From positions 1 to 64,000 of the IMG/VR virus record IMGVR_UViG_3300009159_000072: 64,000 nucleotides of DNA; one strand, 5' to 3'. Positions within the stretch are counted from its first letter, which is position 1; every line of letters starts with the position of its first letter. The notes under the pieces were generated by a model. That model saw nothing but the letters and a program-made list of their open reading frames with translations, did no database searches and had not been told where the DNA came from. Position numbers and translations under genes: made by a program. This DNA is from a virus. Below are positions 42,747 through 50,126 of the stretch, piece by piece.

Positions 42747-43562
42747 ATGGAAATTAAAGTTAAAATTGAAGACTTGAAGAAGCACAAACTTTTTGTTGCG
42801 ACTCCAATGTATGGCGGCATGAATCATGGCATGTACATGAAATCTTGTCTTGACCTACAGTCTATGTTGACCAAATATGAAATAGAAGTCCGGTTCTCTT
42901 TCTTGTTCAATGAATCACTAATTACACGGGCTCGAAATTATCTAGTAGATGAATTCTTACGTTCTGAATGTACGCACATGATGTTCATTGATTCTGATGT
43001 ACATTTTAATCCACAAGACGTTATTGCTTTGCTTGCACTTGATAAAGATGTTATTGGTGGTCCTTACCCCAAAAAATCTATTAACTGGGGTAACATTGCA
43101 GAAGCTGCACGTAAACATCCAGAGTTGGCTGCCGCTGACTTAGAAAACTTGGTTGGAGATTATGTTTTCAACGTTGTTGCTGGAACAAAACAATTCTCTG
43201 TAACTGAACCTCTAAAAGTTATGGAAATTGGTACTGGTTACATGATGATTAAACGTGAAGTCTTTGATAAGATGAAAGAGGCTTATCCACAATTGCGTTA
43301 CAAACCTGACCATGTTGGACAAGCCAACTTTGATGGCTCACGTTACATTCATGCATATTTTGATACAATTATTGACACTGTTGATAGTGCAACAGGTGGT
43401 GGTTCAGACCGTTACCTATCTGAAGACTATATGTTCTGTCAATTGTGGCGTAAAATCGGTGGCGAAATTTACTTGTGTCCTTGGATGAAGACTCAACATA
43501 TTGGTACATATGCCTTCACTGGTAATATGGCTAAGATCGCAGAGTTAACAGGGAAACTGTAA
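42747..43562 (+). CDS. GT-A-fold glycosyltransferase
   Basis: 271 residues. An N-terminal Rossmann-like region (HKLFVATPMYGGMNHGMYM, ESLITRARNYLVDEFL) leads to the metal/nucleotide-binding motif FIDSDVHF (residues ~78-85) and an acceptor-side GGGSDRYLSEDYMFC. This is the plan of phage glycosyltransferases with a DxD-type motif. The acceptor (DNA base, virion protein or host polymer) cannot be told. It overlaps the next gene by one base. Confidence 0.8.
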   Translation: MEIKVKIEDLKKHKLFVATPMYGGMNHGMYMKSCLDLQSMLTKYEIEVRFSFLFNESLITRARNYLVDEFLRSECTHMMFIDSDVHFNPQDVIALLALDKDVIGGPYPKKSINWGNIAEAARKHPELAAADLENLVGDYVFNVVAGTKQFSVTEPLKVMEIGTGYMMIKREVFDKMKEAYPQLRYKPDHVGQANFDGSRYIHAYFDTIIDTVDSATGGGSDRYLSEDYMFCQLWRKIGGEIYLCPWMKTQHIGTYAFTGNMAKIAELTGKL

Positions 43563-43867
43563 TGACTTCGGTTGAAGGTCGTAAGTTTGATGGTGGTAAA
43601 CTAGAATATGGTTTACTGCCACCATTAGCACTAGAAGAGACTGTTAAAGTCCTCACGTTTGGTGCTCAAAAGTATGAACGTGATAATTGGCAAAAAGTAC
43701 CAGACTCAAAACGTAGGTACTTTGATGCTTTACAGAGACATATGTGGTCATGGAAACAAGGTGAGCAACTTGATCCTGAATCTGGCATTCATCACCTTGC
43801 TCATGCTATGTGTTGCCTAATGTTTCTGTATGAACATGATGTGAAATATTCTCTTGACAACAAGTGA
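43562..43867 (+). CDS. dATP/dGTP diphosphohydrolase-like protein
   Basis: 101 residues. The pattern KFDGGKLEYGLLPPLALEE, VLTFGAQKYERDNWQ, RYFDALQRHMWSW and HHLAHAMCCLMFL is typical of the small phage family named after dATP/dGTP diphosphohydrolase N-terminal domains. Conserved Asp, Glu and His residues could bind Mg. Enzymatic activity is inferred from the family name only. The sliding-clamp promoter is embedded in its last codons. Confidence 0.7.
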   Translation: MTSVEGRKFDGGKLEYGLLPPLALEETVKVLTFGAQKYERDNWQKVPDSKRRYFDALQRHMWSWKQGEQLDPESGIHHLAHAMCCLMFLYEHDVKYSLDNK

Positions 43868-43882
43868 ATTAAACTGTATAAT
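43854..43882 (+). promoter_or_regulatory. Consensus host-type promoter for gene 45
   Basis: TTGACA (43854-43859), 17-base spacer, TATAAT (43877-43882), both perfect, then TTGGAG and the clamp ATG. Confidence 0.92.
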
Positions 43883-43903
43883 GAATTTTTTTTGGAGTAT
43901 ATA

Positions 43904-44581
43904 ATGAAGCTATCTAAAAGCACTTTGGTCGTATTGAAAAACTTTGCATCTATCAATGATGGTATCGTTTTCCGTTCTGGTAATTTGTTGCGTACCTGTG
44001 ACGCACAGAAACAGGTCCTTGCTGAGGCAACAATCGAGGAAACAATTCCTTCCGAATTTGGTATTCACGATTTAAATAAATTTCTTTCCGTTTTGTCGCT
44101 GTATGGTGATAATCCTAACATCGAGTTGGCTGAAAATAATAAGTCTGCATACTTGATGACTTCTCGCCGTAAAACAGACTATCGCCTGTGTGATGCATCT
44201 ATGGTAAAAAATGCACCTGAAAAATCCATTACTATGCCAAGCGTAGATGTTTCTTTCACCTTGTCTCAAGAAGATTTGGAATCAACCTTGAAGGCTTCTT
44301 CTGTTTTGGGTACACCACATATTGCTATCAATTCTGATGGTTCGAAAGTGTATGTTTCTGTTCTTGATAGCAAAGATAATTCAACACACACAAGTAAATT
44401 AGAACTCTGTGATGGTAAAGGTACGAAATATAATATGTTATTCAGGACTGAAAACTTGAAGATGATTCCTGGTGAATATGAAGTTTCTATCTCATTCAAA
44501 GGTATCGCAAACTTCAAGAATAAAAATTCACCAATCCAATATTGGGTAGCAACTGAACTCGGTTCTTCTGGAGAAGCATGA
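43904..44581 (+). CDS. 45: Sliding clamp gp45
   Basis: 225 residues; T4 gp45 has 228. The trimeric ring tethers DNA polymerase and activates late transcription through gp55. The family start (MKLSKSTLVVLKNFASINDGIVF) and the second-domain strands (VSFTLSQEDLESTLKASSVL, PGEYEVSISFKGIANFKN) are recognisable. ATG 43904 is six bases after TTGGAG (43892-43897), so the in-frame TTG at 43892 is the ribosome site rather than the start. Confidence 0.95.
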   Translation: MKLSKSTLVVLKNFASINDGIVFRSGNLLRTCDAQKQVLAEATIEETIPSEFGIHDLNKFLSVLSLYGDNPNIELAENNKSAYLMTSRRKTDYRLCDASMVKNAPEKSITMPSVDVSFTLSQEDLESTLKASSVLGTPHIAINSDGSKVYVSVLDSKDNSTHTSKLELCDGKGTKYNMLFRTENLKMIPGEYEVSISFKGIANFKNKNSPIQYWVATELGSSGEA

Positions 44582-44754
44582 TGTTCGTATACATTACGGA
44601 TGTTTTCCAAACAACTTGGGCTATCAATGTCAATAAAATAATTAAGTTGGTCGAAAATCAAAAAATAACCTTGATTTATCTTGATGATGGTGTTATAATT
44701 AAAACAACCAGACCAATGGCTGAATTGGTAGCACAACTGAACTTGGTTCAGTGA
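44581..44754 (+). CDS. Small FlbD-like protein
   Basis: 57 residues, starting at ATG 44581 (or 44578) after GGAG inside the end of gene 45. The pattern AINVNKIIKLVENQKITLIYLDDGVIIKTTR resembles small FlbD-type proteins known beside flagellar genes and also found in phages. Its function is unknown, and a flagellar role in a phage is unlikely. A promoter for gene 44 lies within it. Confidence 0.6.
   Translation: MFVYITDVFQTTWAINVNKIIKLVENQKITLIYLDDGVIIKTTRPMAELVAQLNLVQ
44671..44699 (+). promoter_or_regulatory. Host-type promoter for gene 44
   Basis: TTGATT (44671-44676), 17-base spacer, TATAAT (44694-44699), inside the small FlbD-like gene. Confidence 0.75.
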
Positions 44755-44780
44755 TTTGAATTTTATATTATGGAGTTGTT

Positions 44781-45713
44781 ATGGAACATATGCTTTGGAC
44801 AGAAAAACACCGTCCAAAAACGATTGAGGAATGTATTCTTCCAGTAAGGCTCAAAACGCCTTTCCAAGAGTATGTAAACTCTGAAAAGATTCCGCACCTG
44901 TTGCTATCTGGTGGCGCAGGTGTTGGTAAGACTACCGTTGCTAAAGCAATGTGTAATGAGATTGATGCCGACTACATTATGATTAACGGTTCTGACGAAT
45001 CTGGTATTGATGTTTTTCGTACCAAGATTAAGAACTTTGCATCTTCAATGTCTTTCACTGGCGGTCGTAAAGTCATTATTATTGATGAGGCAGACTATTT
45101 GAATCCTAATTCAACACAGCCTGCTTTACGTAATGCGATGGAAGAATTTGCAAGTAATTGTTCATTCATTTTCACCTGTAACTTTAAGAATCGTATTATT
45201 GATCCACTGCATTCACGTTGTGCAGTGGTTGATTTTACCTTGAAGAACGATGAGAAGACTGCCATGGCTGGTCAATTCTTCAAACGTATCCAATCAATCT
45301 TAAATGTTGAATCTGTTGAGTATGAACCTAAAGTAATTGCAGAACTGGTAAAGAAACACTTTCCAGATTTTCGCCGCATTCTAAATGAGCTACAGCGTTA
45401 TTCTCAGTTTGGTAAGATTGATACTGGAGTTTTATCCCAAATTGCAGATGTTTCGATTGGTGAAATTGTGAAGCACTTGAAAGGTAAAGACTTTGGCGCA
45501 ATTCGTAAATGGGTTGCGGTATCTGATGTTGATCCTGCTACACTGTATCGCAAATTATATGATAATATGTATGAAGTTTTACAACCACAAACTATTCCTC
45601 AAGCAGTAATTATTCTTGCAGACTATCAGTACAAACAAGCATTTGTTGCTGATGCTGAAATCAATACTGTTGCTTGTTTGACAGAGTTGATGGTGAGTGT
45701 GGAATTCAAATGA
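44781..45713 (+). CDS. 44: Clamp loader large subunit gp44
   Basis: 310 residues; T4 gp44 has 319. The AAA+ ATPase opens gp45 on DNA. Walker A is SGGAGVGKTT (residues ~43-52), Walker B VIIIDEADYL, sensor 1 FTCNFKNRI, and the Arg finger is in HSRC. The opening MLWTEKHRPKTIEECI is typical. TATGGAG precedes the ATG. Its TGA overlaps the next ATG. Confidence 0.96.
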   Translation: MEHMLWTEKHRPKTIEECILPVRLKTPFQEYVNSEKIPHLLLSGGAGVGKTTVAKAMCNEIDADYIMINGSDESGIDVFRTKIKNFASSMSFTGGRKVIIIDEADYLNPNSTQPALRNAMEEFASNCSFIFTCNFKNRIIDPLHSRCAVVDFTLKNDEKTAMAGQFFKRIQSILNVESVEYEPKVIAELVKKHFPDFRRILNELQRYSQFGKIDTGVLSQIADVSIGEIVKHLKGKDFGAIRKWVAVSDVDPATLYRKLYDNMYEVLQPQTIPQAVIILADYQYKQAFVADAEINTVACLTELMVSVEFK

Positions 45714-46195
45714 AAAGAGATATTTTTGGAGATTTTGTAGTTACTGCAAGTGACTATGGTGATAAAATTCGGCAAGAATTGAATTATACAAACTTTATTT
45801 CCGTGAAGCCAAAACTTCATACGAATAAAGGAGTGATTGCAGATGACTTTATTGATGGTGCAGGAATATATTTGCTGTATAGAAACGATGAGTTAATTTA
45901 CATTGGGTATAGTAATAGCAGTGTAAGAAATCGCATTGGTCGCCTTTTCGCTGGCGTTAGAGGGACAGAGCGCCATGATGAGTCGCATCCTGGAGCATAC
46001 AAGTACATAAAATTGTATGGAACAGTATGTGATAATTTGCAAGTAAAAATTGTGCCTCTTCAACAACATACACTGTTATGTGGTATTACGATGGAACAAA
46101 TAGAACATGAATTGATTTATAATATGAAGCCTATATTGAATAATGAAATATATCGTAATCGGGATATTATTTCCCATGTGATGGAACTTAAATAA
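45710..46195 (+). CDS. GIY-YIG nuclease
   Basis: 161 residues. The nuclease motif GIYLLYRNDELIYIGYS lies at ~53-69, with the catalytic Arg downstream in VRNRIGRL and the metal-binding Glu in the helix EHELIYNMKP. All essential residues are kept. There is no clear DNA-binding domain beyond ~50 N-terminal residues. It sits between genes 44 and 62, which adjoin in T4, like free-standing homing (Seg-type) endonucleases. Alternatively it is a domesticated nuclease of the operon. Confidence 0.82.
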   Translation: MKRDIFGDFVVTASDYGDKIRQELNYTNFISVKPKLHTNKGVIADDFIDGAGIYLLYRNDELIYIGYSNSSVRNRIGRLFAGVRGTERHDESHPGAYKYIKLYGTVCDNLQVKIVPLQQHTLLCGITMEQIEHELIYNMKPILNNEIYRNRDIISHVMELK

Positions 46196-46485
46196 TGTTA
46201 GACCTTTTCAAGCCCACATTAACATGGATCGAAGATGACTTTAATTCTCATCCTTTTCGTTTTTTCATTGAGTTGCTTGCTTGGGGCATTAGTATCGGGT
46301 GTTCAATTACCATGGCTATTACAGTCCCGAATCCGCCCCTACTTACTCTTTATCCTATATGGATCTTCGGTTGTAGTCTCTATGCTTGGGCTGCTTTTAG
46401 TCGGAAATCTTTTGGGATGTTGGCTAATTATATCTTGCTGACAACTATTGATTCTATTGGCTTAATTAGGATGATTATTGCATGA
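46195..46485 (+). CDS. Small membrane protein
   Basis: 96 residues with three likely membrane segments (~22-42, 48-68, 72-95); the first is FFIELLAWGISIGCSITMAI. Pro-rich loop PNPPLL lies between the first two. It overlaps neighbours at both ends by one and four bases, so it is translated with the clamp-loader operon. No family recognised; the three-helix plan recalls small transporter half-units, but this is weak. Confidence 0.65.
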   Translation: MLDLFKPTLTWIEDDFNSHPFRFFIELLAWGISIGCSITMAITVPNPPLLTLYPIWIFGCSLYAWAAFSRKSFGMLANYILLTTIDSIGLIRMIIA

Positions 46486-46766
46486 CAGATACTGCAACTA
46501 CACTAACCACCACCAGTATTGTTACAAACGTGCCAGTTGCATCATCGTACTGTTCTTCAGGATTGTCTGCTACAATATCAGGATCTTTTTCCACCATCTT
46601 AGCTAAACCATTATCTTATCAATTTAGAGTTGTAGAATGGGTCAAAGATAACCATGTTGCTGGTGTTGAACTACAGGTTAAAACAACAGAACATGACCAG
46701 TATGGAACTATAGTTGAAGAAGGACCTTGGAACAAAGTTCCTCGTATTAAGATGGATATGTCATGA
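46482..46766 (+). CDS. Hypothetical protein before gene 62
   Basis: 94 residues. A low-complexity Thr/Ser/Val N-terminus (residues 1-40) is followed by a compact beta part (YQFRVVEWVKDNHVAGVELQVKTTEHDQYG). Four-base overlaps on both sides support a real gene. No family recognised. Confidence 0.6.
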   Translation: MTDTATTLTTTSIVTNVPVASSYCSSGLSATISGSFSTILAKPLSYQFRVVEWVKDNHVAGVELQVKTTEHDQYGTIVEEGPWNKVPRIKMDMS

Positions 46767-47149
46767 GTAATCCATTCGACTATGTAAATGAGATTCTTCA
46801 AGGTAAGAAACAACTTATTGTTGATGACTATACTGAAAAATCCTATGAGCCTTTTTTGACTAATCGTTCTCTATCATACCACAAAGATTGTATCATGTAT
46901 GCAAATGAGATGAATCGCCGACACTTCCTCGATAAAAAAATGCAGAATGATTTTTTGCTAAATACTATTAGGTCAAGAAAACGACCTTTTAGTAAGTGGG
47001 CTAAAGCTGAGAAAAGTGAAGATATGTCATGCGTAAAAACATATTTTAATCTTTCCGATGCTAAAGCACGTGAAGCTCTACGCCTACTTTCTGATGAACA
47101 AATTCGAGAGTTGAAAGAGAAAACTGACCCCGGTGGTTTGAGAAAATAA
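46763..47149 (+). CDS. 62: Clamp loader small subunit gp62
   Basis: 128 residues, shorter than T4 gp62 (187) but like the short version in related aquatic phages: SLSYHKDCIMYANEMNRR, NDFLLNTIRSRKRPFSKWAKAE, and SDAKAREALRLLSDEQI. It joins four gp44 subunits to load the clamp. It is separated from 44 by three inserted genes and followed by regA, as in T4 order. Confidence 0.85.
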   Translation: MSNPFDYVNEILQGKKQLIVDDYTEKSYEPFLTNRSLSYHKDCIMYANEMNRRHFLDKKMQNDFLLNTIRSRKRPFSKWAKAEKSEDMSCVKTYFNLSDAKAREALRLLSDEQIRELKEKTDPGGLRK

Positions 47150-47160
47150 CACTTCCAAAT

Positions 47161-47204
47161 GAAGGTTCTTAAACGCTGAATAGTTAGTTACAATAAGAAC
47201 CTTC
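47161..47204 (+). promoter_or_regulatory. 11-bp inverted repeat upstream of regA
   Basis: GAAGGTTCTTA (47161-47171) and TAAGAACCTTC (47194-47204) are perfect complements with 22 bases between. No T-run follows, and the 3' arm ends 15 bases before the regA ATG next to its AAGG site. It may control regA translation. A weak TTCTTA/TACAAT promoter pair (47166-47194) lies within it. Confidence 0.5.
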
Positions 47205-47219
47205 AAAAGGCAAAGTGAT

Positions 47220-47636
47220 ATGATTGATACGAATGATATTTTTCGTGGTGTAGGAGTTGAGATTCTACTGAATGAACAAGATGATTTCCTTAAAGTCCGA
47301 GAGACCCTAACTAGAATTGGTGTCTCTTCTAGTAAAGAAAAAATTCTATACCAATCTTGCCACATCTTACACAAACAAGCTAGATACACAATACTACATT
47401 TTAAAGAATTGTTTGAGTTGGACGGAAAACCATCCAATATTTCTGATAATGACATTGAAAGACGGAATACAATTGCTAAACTTCTTGAAGAATGGGGTTT
47501 AGTGAAGATAATTAACCCAGAACTCATAGGTGAAAAAATAACACCTCTGCACCAGATTAAGATTATTTCATATCGTGAAAAAGATCAATGGCAGTTGGTA
47601 AGTAAATACAATATTGGAAAGAAATCTCAGGAATGA
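47220..47636 (+). CDS. regA: Translational repressor RegA
   Basis: 138 residues; T4 RegA has 122. RegA binds ribosome sites of many early mRNAs, including genes 44, 45 and its own. The similarity to T4 RegA is clear: DDFLKVRETLTRIGVSSSK, ILYQSCHILHKQ, LHFKELFELDG and LLEEWGLVKI. The N-terminus is about 12 residues longer than in T4. Position after 62 matches T4. Confidence 0.94.
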   Translation: MIDTNDIFRGVGVEILLNEQDDFLKVRETLTRIGVSSSKEKILYQSCHILHKQARYTILHFKELFELDGKPSNISDNDIERRNTIAKLLEEWGLVKIINPELIGEKITPLHQIKIISYREKDQWQLVSKYNIGKKSQE

Positions 47637-47642
47637 TATATT

Positions 47643-47828
47643 ATGAAAAAAGTAAAAGAGAAAGTGACCAGACTAAAGAACATTTACACTGGTGAAATCG
47701 TTATAACTAGTAACTTGTTTGAGAAAAGAGTTGATAGTACCATGACATTCATTCAGGTATATACCGAGACCAATCCACAAAGAATTTTCTTTGTTAACGG
47801 CGCGGCTTTTGTTCCGGCGACTAAATAA
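47643..47828 (+). CDS. Small hypothetical protein after regA
   Basis: 61 residues, starting six bases after the regA stop. A basic N-terminus (KKVKEKVTRLKN) and beta pattern (TGEIVITSNLF, FIQVYTETNPQRIFFVNG) suggest a small nucleic-acid-binding or SH3-like fold, but no family is recognised. Confidence 0.6.
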   Translation: MKKVKEKVTRLKNIYTGEIVITSNLFEKRVDSTMTFIQVYTETNPQRIFFVNGAAFVPATK

Positions 47829-47836
47829 TAGTATCT

Positions 47837-47966
47837 CAGGGATGGGAACATGGCGATAGTAACCATGTAAATAACTATCACTAATTTAAGAACCCACCTT
47901 AGGGCTGTTTGATGCTACGGTAAAAGGCGTCCGGGCAATTGCACTGTCACCCGTTAGTTGTCCCTG
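47837..47966 (+). ncRNA. Candidate structured RNA with pseudoknot ahead of hsp20
   Basis: The 206-base gap between the small gene and hsp20 has no ORF but much complementarity. CAGGGA (47837-47842) pairs with TCCCTG (47961-47966), closing a 130-nt domain. Inside, CATGG/CCATG (47849-47853 with 47863-47867) and GATAGT/ACTATC (47855-47860 with 47874-47879) cross each other as an H-type pseudoknot with loops of 1, 2 and 6 bases. CTACGG (47915-47920) pairs with CCGTTAG (47951-47957, one bulge). A terminator hairpin follows before hsp20. It could be a riboswitch-like attenuator or a separate small RNA. No known family was recognised, and tRNA and common riboswitch signatures are absent. Confidence 0.55.
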
Positions 47967-47985
47967 TATTAAGTAAGCAGGACCC

Positions 47986-48010
47986 AGCTACGCTTTCGAG
48001 GTAGCTTTTT
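47986..48010 (+). terminator. Terminator-like hairpin before hsp20
   Basis: AGCTAC (47986-47991) pairs with GTAGCT (48001-48006) across a nine-base loop, followed by a T-run. It ends the structured RNA and may set hsp20 read-through. Confidence 0.65.
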
Positions 48011-48034
48011 AACTTGCTTTTAAAGGAGAAATTT

Positions 48035-48523
48035 ATGACTAATCTAGGTCGTATTAATTTTGGACCATTGAGTCCAAGTACCGTTGGCTTTGAACGTTTT
48101 TTTGATGCGTTTGACCAACTCACCGTGGATAAAATTCCAACAAACACTTTTCCACCACATAACATTGTCAAAATTGATGACTATAATTACCAGATAGAAC
48201 TGGCAGTTGCAGGCTTCAAGATTAGTGATATTGATATTGAGGTTTTAAAGGGTGAATTGACAATTTCAGGTAAAAGAACTGAATTAAGTGATAAGTATAC
48301 TTATTTGCATCGTGGCATTGGTGCTCGATCATTTAAGAAGATTGTAAGACTCTCAGATTCTGTAAAAGTTGATGGAGCGACTTTGGAAGACGGAATTCTG
48401 ACGGTCAAGCTACATAACATCATTCCAGAAGAAAATCAGCCAAAACGCATTCCAATCGTTTCCAGTGGTAATACTCAAGTATTCAATTCTGAATCCGGCA
48501 ATAAAAAACTATTGCAAGAATAA
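48035..48523 (+). CDS. hsp20: Small heat-shock protein, Hsp20 family
   Basis: 162 residues. The alpha-crystallin domain spans ~45-140: NIVKIDDYNYQIELAVAGF, IEVLKGELTISGKR, RGIGARSFKKIVRL and DGILTVKL. It holds unfolding proteins in large oligomers. Hsp20 genes are characteristic of T4-like phages of aquatic bacteria and may aid capsid folding. ATG 48035 follows AAAGGAG; a longer in-frame TTG start would lie upstream of this site. Confidence 0.93.
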   Translation: MTNLGRINFGPLSPSTVGFERFFDAFDQLTVDKIPTNTFPPHNIVKIDDYNYQIELAVAGFKISDIDIEVLKGELTISGKRTELSDKYTYLHRGIGARSFKKIVRLSDSVKVDGATLEDGILTVKLHNIIPEENQPKRIPIVSSGNTQVFNSESGNKKLLQE

Positions 48524-48526
48524 TTG

Positions 48527-48555
48527 TTGACTTTTCTGCCTTTCCGTGTTATAAT
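48527..48555 (+). promoter_or_regulatory. Host-type promoter
   Basis: TTGACT (48527-48532), 17-base spacer, TATAAT (48550-48555), directly after the hsp20 stop. It drives the enzyme operon starting at 48575. Confidence 0.88.
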
Positions 48556-48574
48556 AAACATAGAAAGGTAGATT

Positions 48575-48817
48575 ATGAACAATGCTTTTTTGAGAAAATT
48601 GGCGTCAGATGACTTGCGTGAGACTTTGATGTTTTGTGGATTGGTGGATTCTCCAAACTGTAAAACAAAATCAGTTGACAGTAAAGGGAAAACACGATAC
48701 GTTTTCAATACGTATATTGGTGATATTATCGTTTATGGACATAATTCAATCTATATAAAGGGTAAGAGATTCCCCTCCATGAATCAAGTGAAATATGAAT
48801 TGATCAAATATTTATGA
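48575..48817 (+). CDS. Small hypothetical protein
   Basis: 80 residues. A helical N-terminus (FLRKLASDDLRETLMFCGL) is followed by a beta region (RYVFNTYIGDIIVYGHNSIYIKGKRF) and a C-terminal helix. First gene of the operon behind the promoter at 48527, overlapping the next by four bases. No family recognised. Confidence 0.65.
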   Translation: MNNAFLRKLASDDLRETLMFCGLVDSPNCKTKSVDSKGKTRYVFNTYIGDIIVYGHNSIYIKGKRFPSMNQVKYELIKYL

Positions 48818-49734
48818 AAATCGCTCTAGCATCGGACGTCCATTTGGAATTTGGACGCCTCGAATTATTTAATGATGAGAACGCGGACGTTCTAGTTTTG
48901 TCTGGTGATATTTGCACAGCAAATGATCTAAATGACCGTGATATCCATGGCATTATGGGTGAAAATACACGTAGCAATATGTACCATACATTTTTCCAAG
49001 AATGTTCAGAACGTTTTCCTCATGTTGTTTATGTTGCAGGTAACCATGAACACTATAATGGTGACTACGCAATAACTTTGCCAAGATTAAAAGAGAAACT
49101 TGGCTACCTAAAAAATCTACACATCCTCGATAAAGAACATATCGAGTTGGATGATTACGTTTTTGTTGGTGGTACTTTGTGGACAGATATGAATAAAGAA
49201 GATGCTTTAACTTTATATAATATCAAGGATATGATGAACGACTTTCGAATTGTAAAAAATTCGAATTCAACTGGATCACATAAAGTTCCTATCTACAAAA
49301 AAGATTCTGATGGAAATTATTTTAAAAATGAAAATGGTTTTAACGTTATTGACCATTACGAATTTGAAACATTTATTCCTAGATTTAATCCAGAAGATGC
49401 TGTTAAAGATCATTATAAAATGATGGATTATCTAAAAATAATCATTGATACTTTGGGCAAAGAACGTAAATATATTGTGTGTGGTCATCATTCTCCATCT
49501 AAAGTATCTACTAAACCTCAATATGAAAAAGAGGTTCTGATGAATGGTGCATATTCTTCCGACTTGTCTGAATTTATTTTGGATCGTCCTTGTATCAAAC
49601 TGTGGACGCACGGACACACACATCATATTTTTGATTATATGATTGGTTCAACTAGAATCGTATGTAATCCTCGTGGTTATGTTGGTTATGAAGTTAATCC
49701 TGGCGATTTCAATTTAACATATCTTGAAGTATGA
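48814..49734 (+). CDS. Calcineurin-like metallophosphoesterase
   Basis: 306 residues. All two-metal motifs are present: SDVHLE (D8, H10), LSGDIC, VAGNHEHY, CGHHSP and THGHTHH. The family cuts phosphodiesters in nucleotides, cyclic nucleotides, RNA or DNA; the substrate is unknown. An Asp/Asn-rich insertion (residues ~125-200) is specific to this protein. In an operon with an SGNH hydrolase and dCMP deaminase, an early role in nucleotide metabolism or removal of a host signal is possible. Confidence 0.88.
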   Translation: MKIALASDVHLEFGRLELFNDENADVLVLSGDICTANDLNDRDIHGIMGENTRSNMYHTFFQECSERFPHVVYVAGNHEHYNGDYAITLPRLKEKLGYLKNLHILDKEHIELDDYVFVGGTLWTDMNKEDALTLYNIKDMMNDFRIVKNSNSTGSHKVPIYKKDSDGNYFKNENGFNVIDHYEFETFIPRFNPEDAVKDHYKMMDYLKIIIDTLGKERKYIVCGHHSPSKVSTKPQYEKEVLMNGAYSSDLSEFILDRPCIKLWTHGHTHHIFDYMIGSTRIVCNPRGYVGYEVNPGDFNLTYLEV

Positions 49735-50126
49735 TTGATTGTTTAATTATGGGTGATAGTATTGCTGTTGGTGTTTCACAACAACGACCTGAATGTATTG
49801 TTCAGGCTGTTGTTGGCATTACCAGCAAAAAATGGAATATTACATATAACGGACAAAAACATGAGGCTAAGACTGCAATTATTAGTCTTAGTACCAATGA
49901 TTTTTCTGGTATTGACACACGAAGAGAACTTACTGATTTGCGTAAACAGGTTATTGCTGAGAAAGTTTTTTGGGTGATGCCTGCAAGATTCAATAGTGTT
50001 TTTCATATTGTACAAAAAATTGCTAGTGAGAATGGCGATAAATTCTTAATTTCCGCACATCTTTCTCCTGATGGTATACATCCAACAACTAAAGGATATC
50101 GCCTTCTTGCGGAACAAACCAAATGA
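49731..50126 (+). CDS. SGNH/GDSL-type hydrolase
   Basis: 131 residues, small for the family. Block I is IMGDSIAVG with Ser10 as nucleophile, block III LSTNDF with the Asn, and block V SPDGIHPTTKGY with the Asp-His pair. It has no signal peptide, so it acts inside the cell. Substrates in this family range from acyl esters to acetylated sugars. It overlaps both neighbours by four bases. Confidence 0.8.
   Translation: MIDCLIMGDSIAVGVSQQRPECIVQAVVGITSKKWNITYNGQKHEAKTAIISLSTNDFSGIDTRRELTDLRKQVIAEKVFWVMPARFNSVFHIVQKIASENGDKFLISAHLSPDGIHPTTKGYRLLAEQTK

Noticed and set aside
44266-44736. 156-residue minus-strand reading frame
   Set aside because: Lies opposite gene 45 and the small FlbD-like gene, has no family features, and all supported genes are on the plus strand.
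47829-47966. Cobalamin or other known riboswitch before hsp20
   Set aside because: The conserved boxes of cobalamin, TPP, SAM, FMN and c-di-GMP families could not be found.
47829-48010. tRNA gene in the hsp20 leader
   Set aside because: No T-arm GTTC-type sequence, acceptor pairing or anticodon arm could be placed; the helices cross as a pseudoknot.
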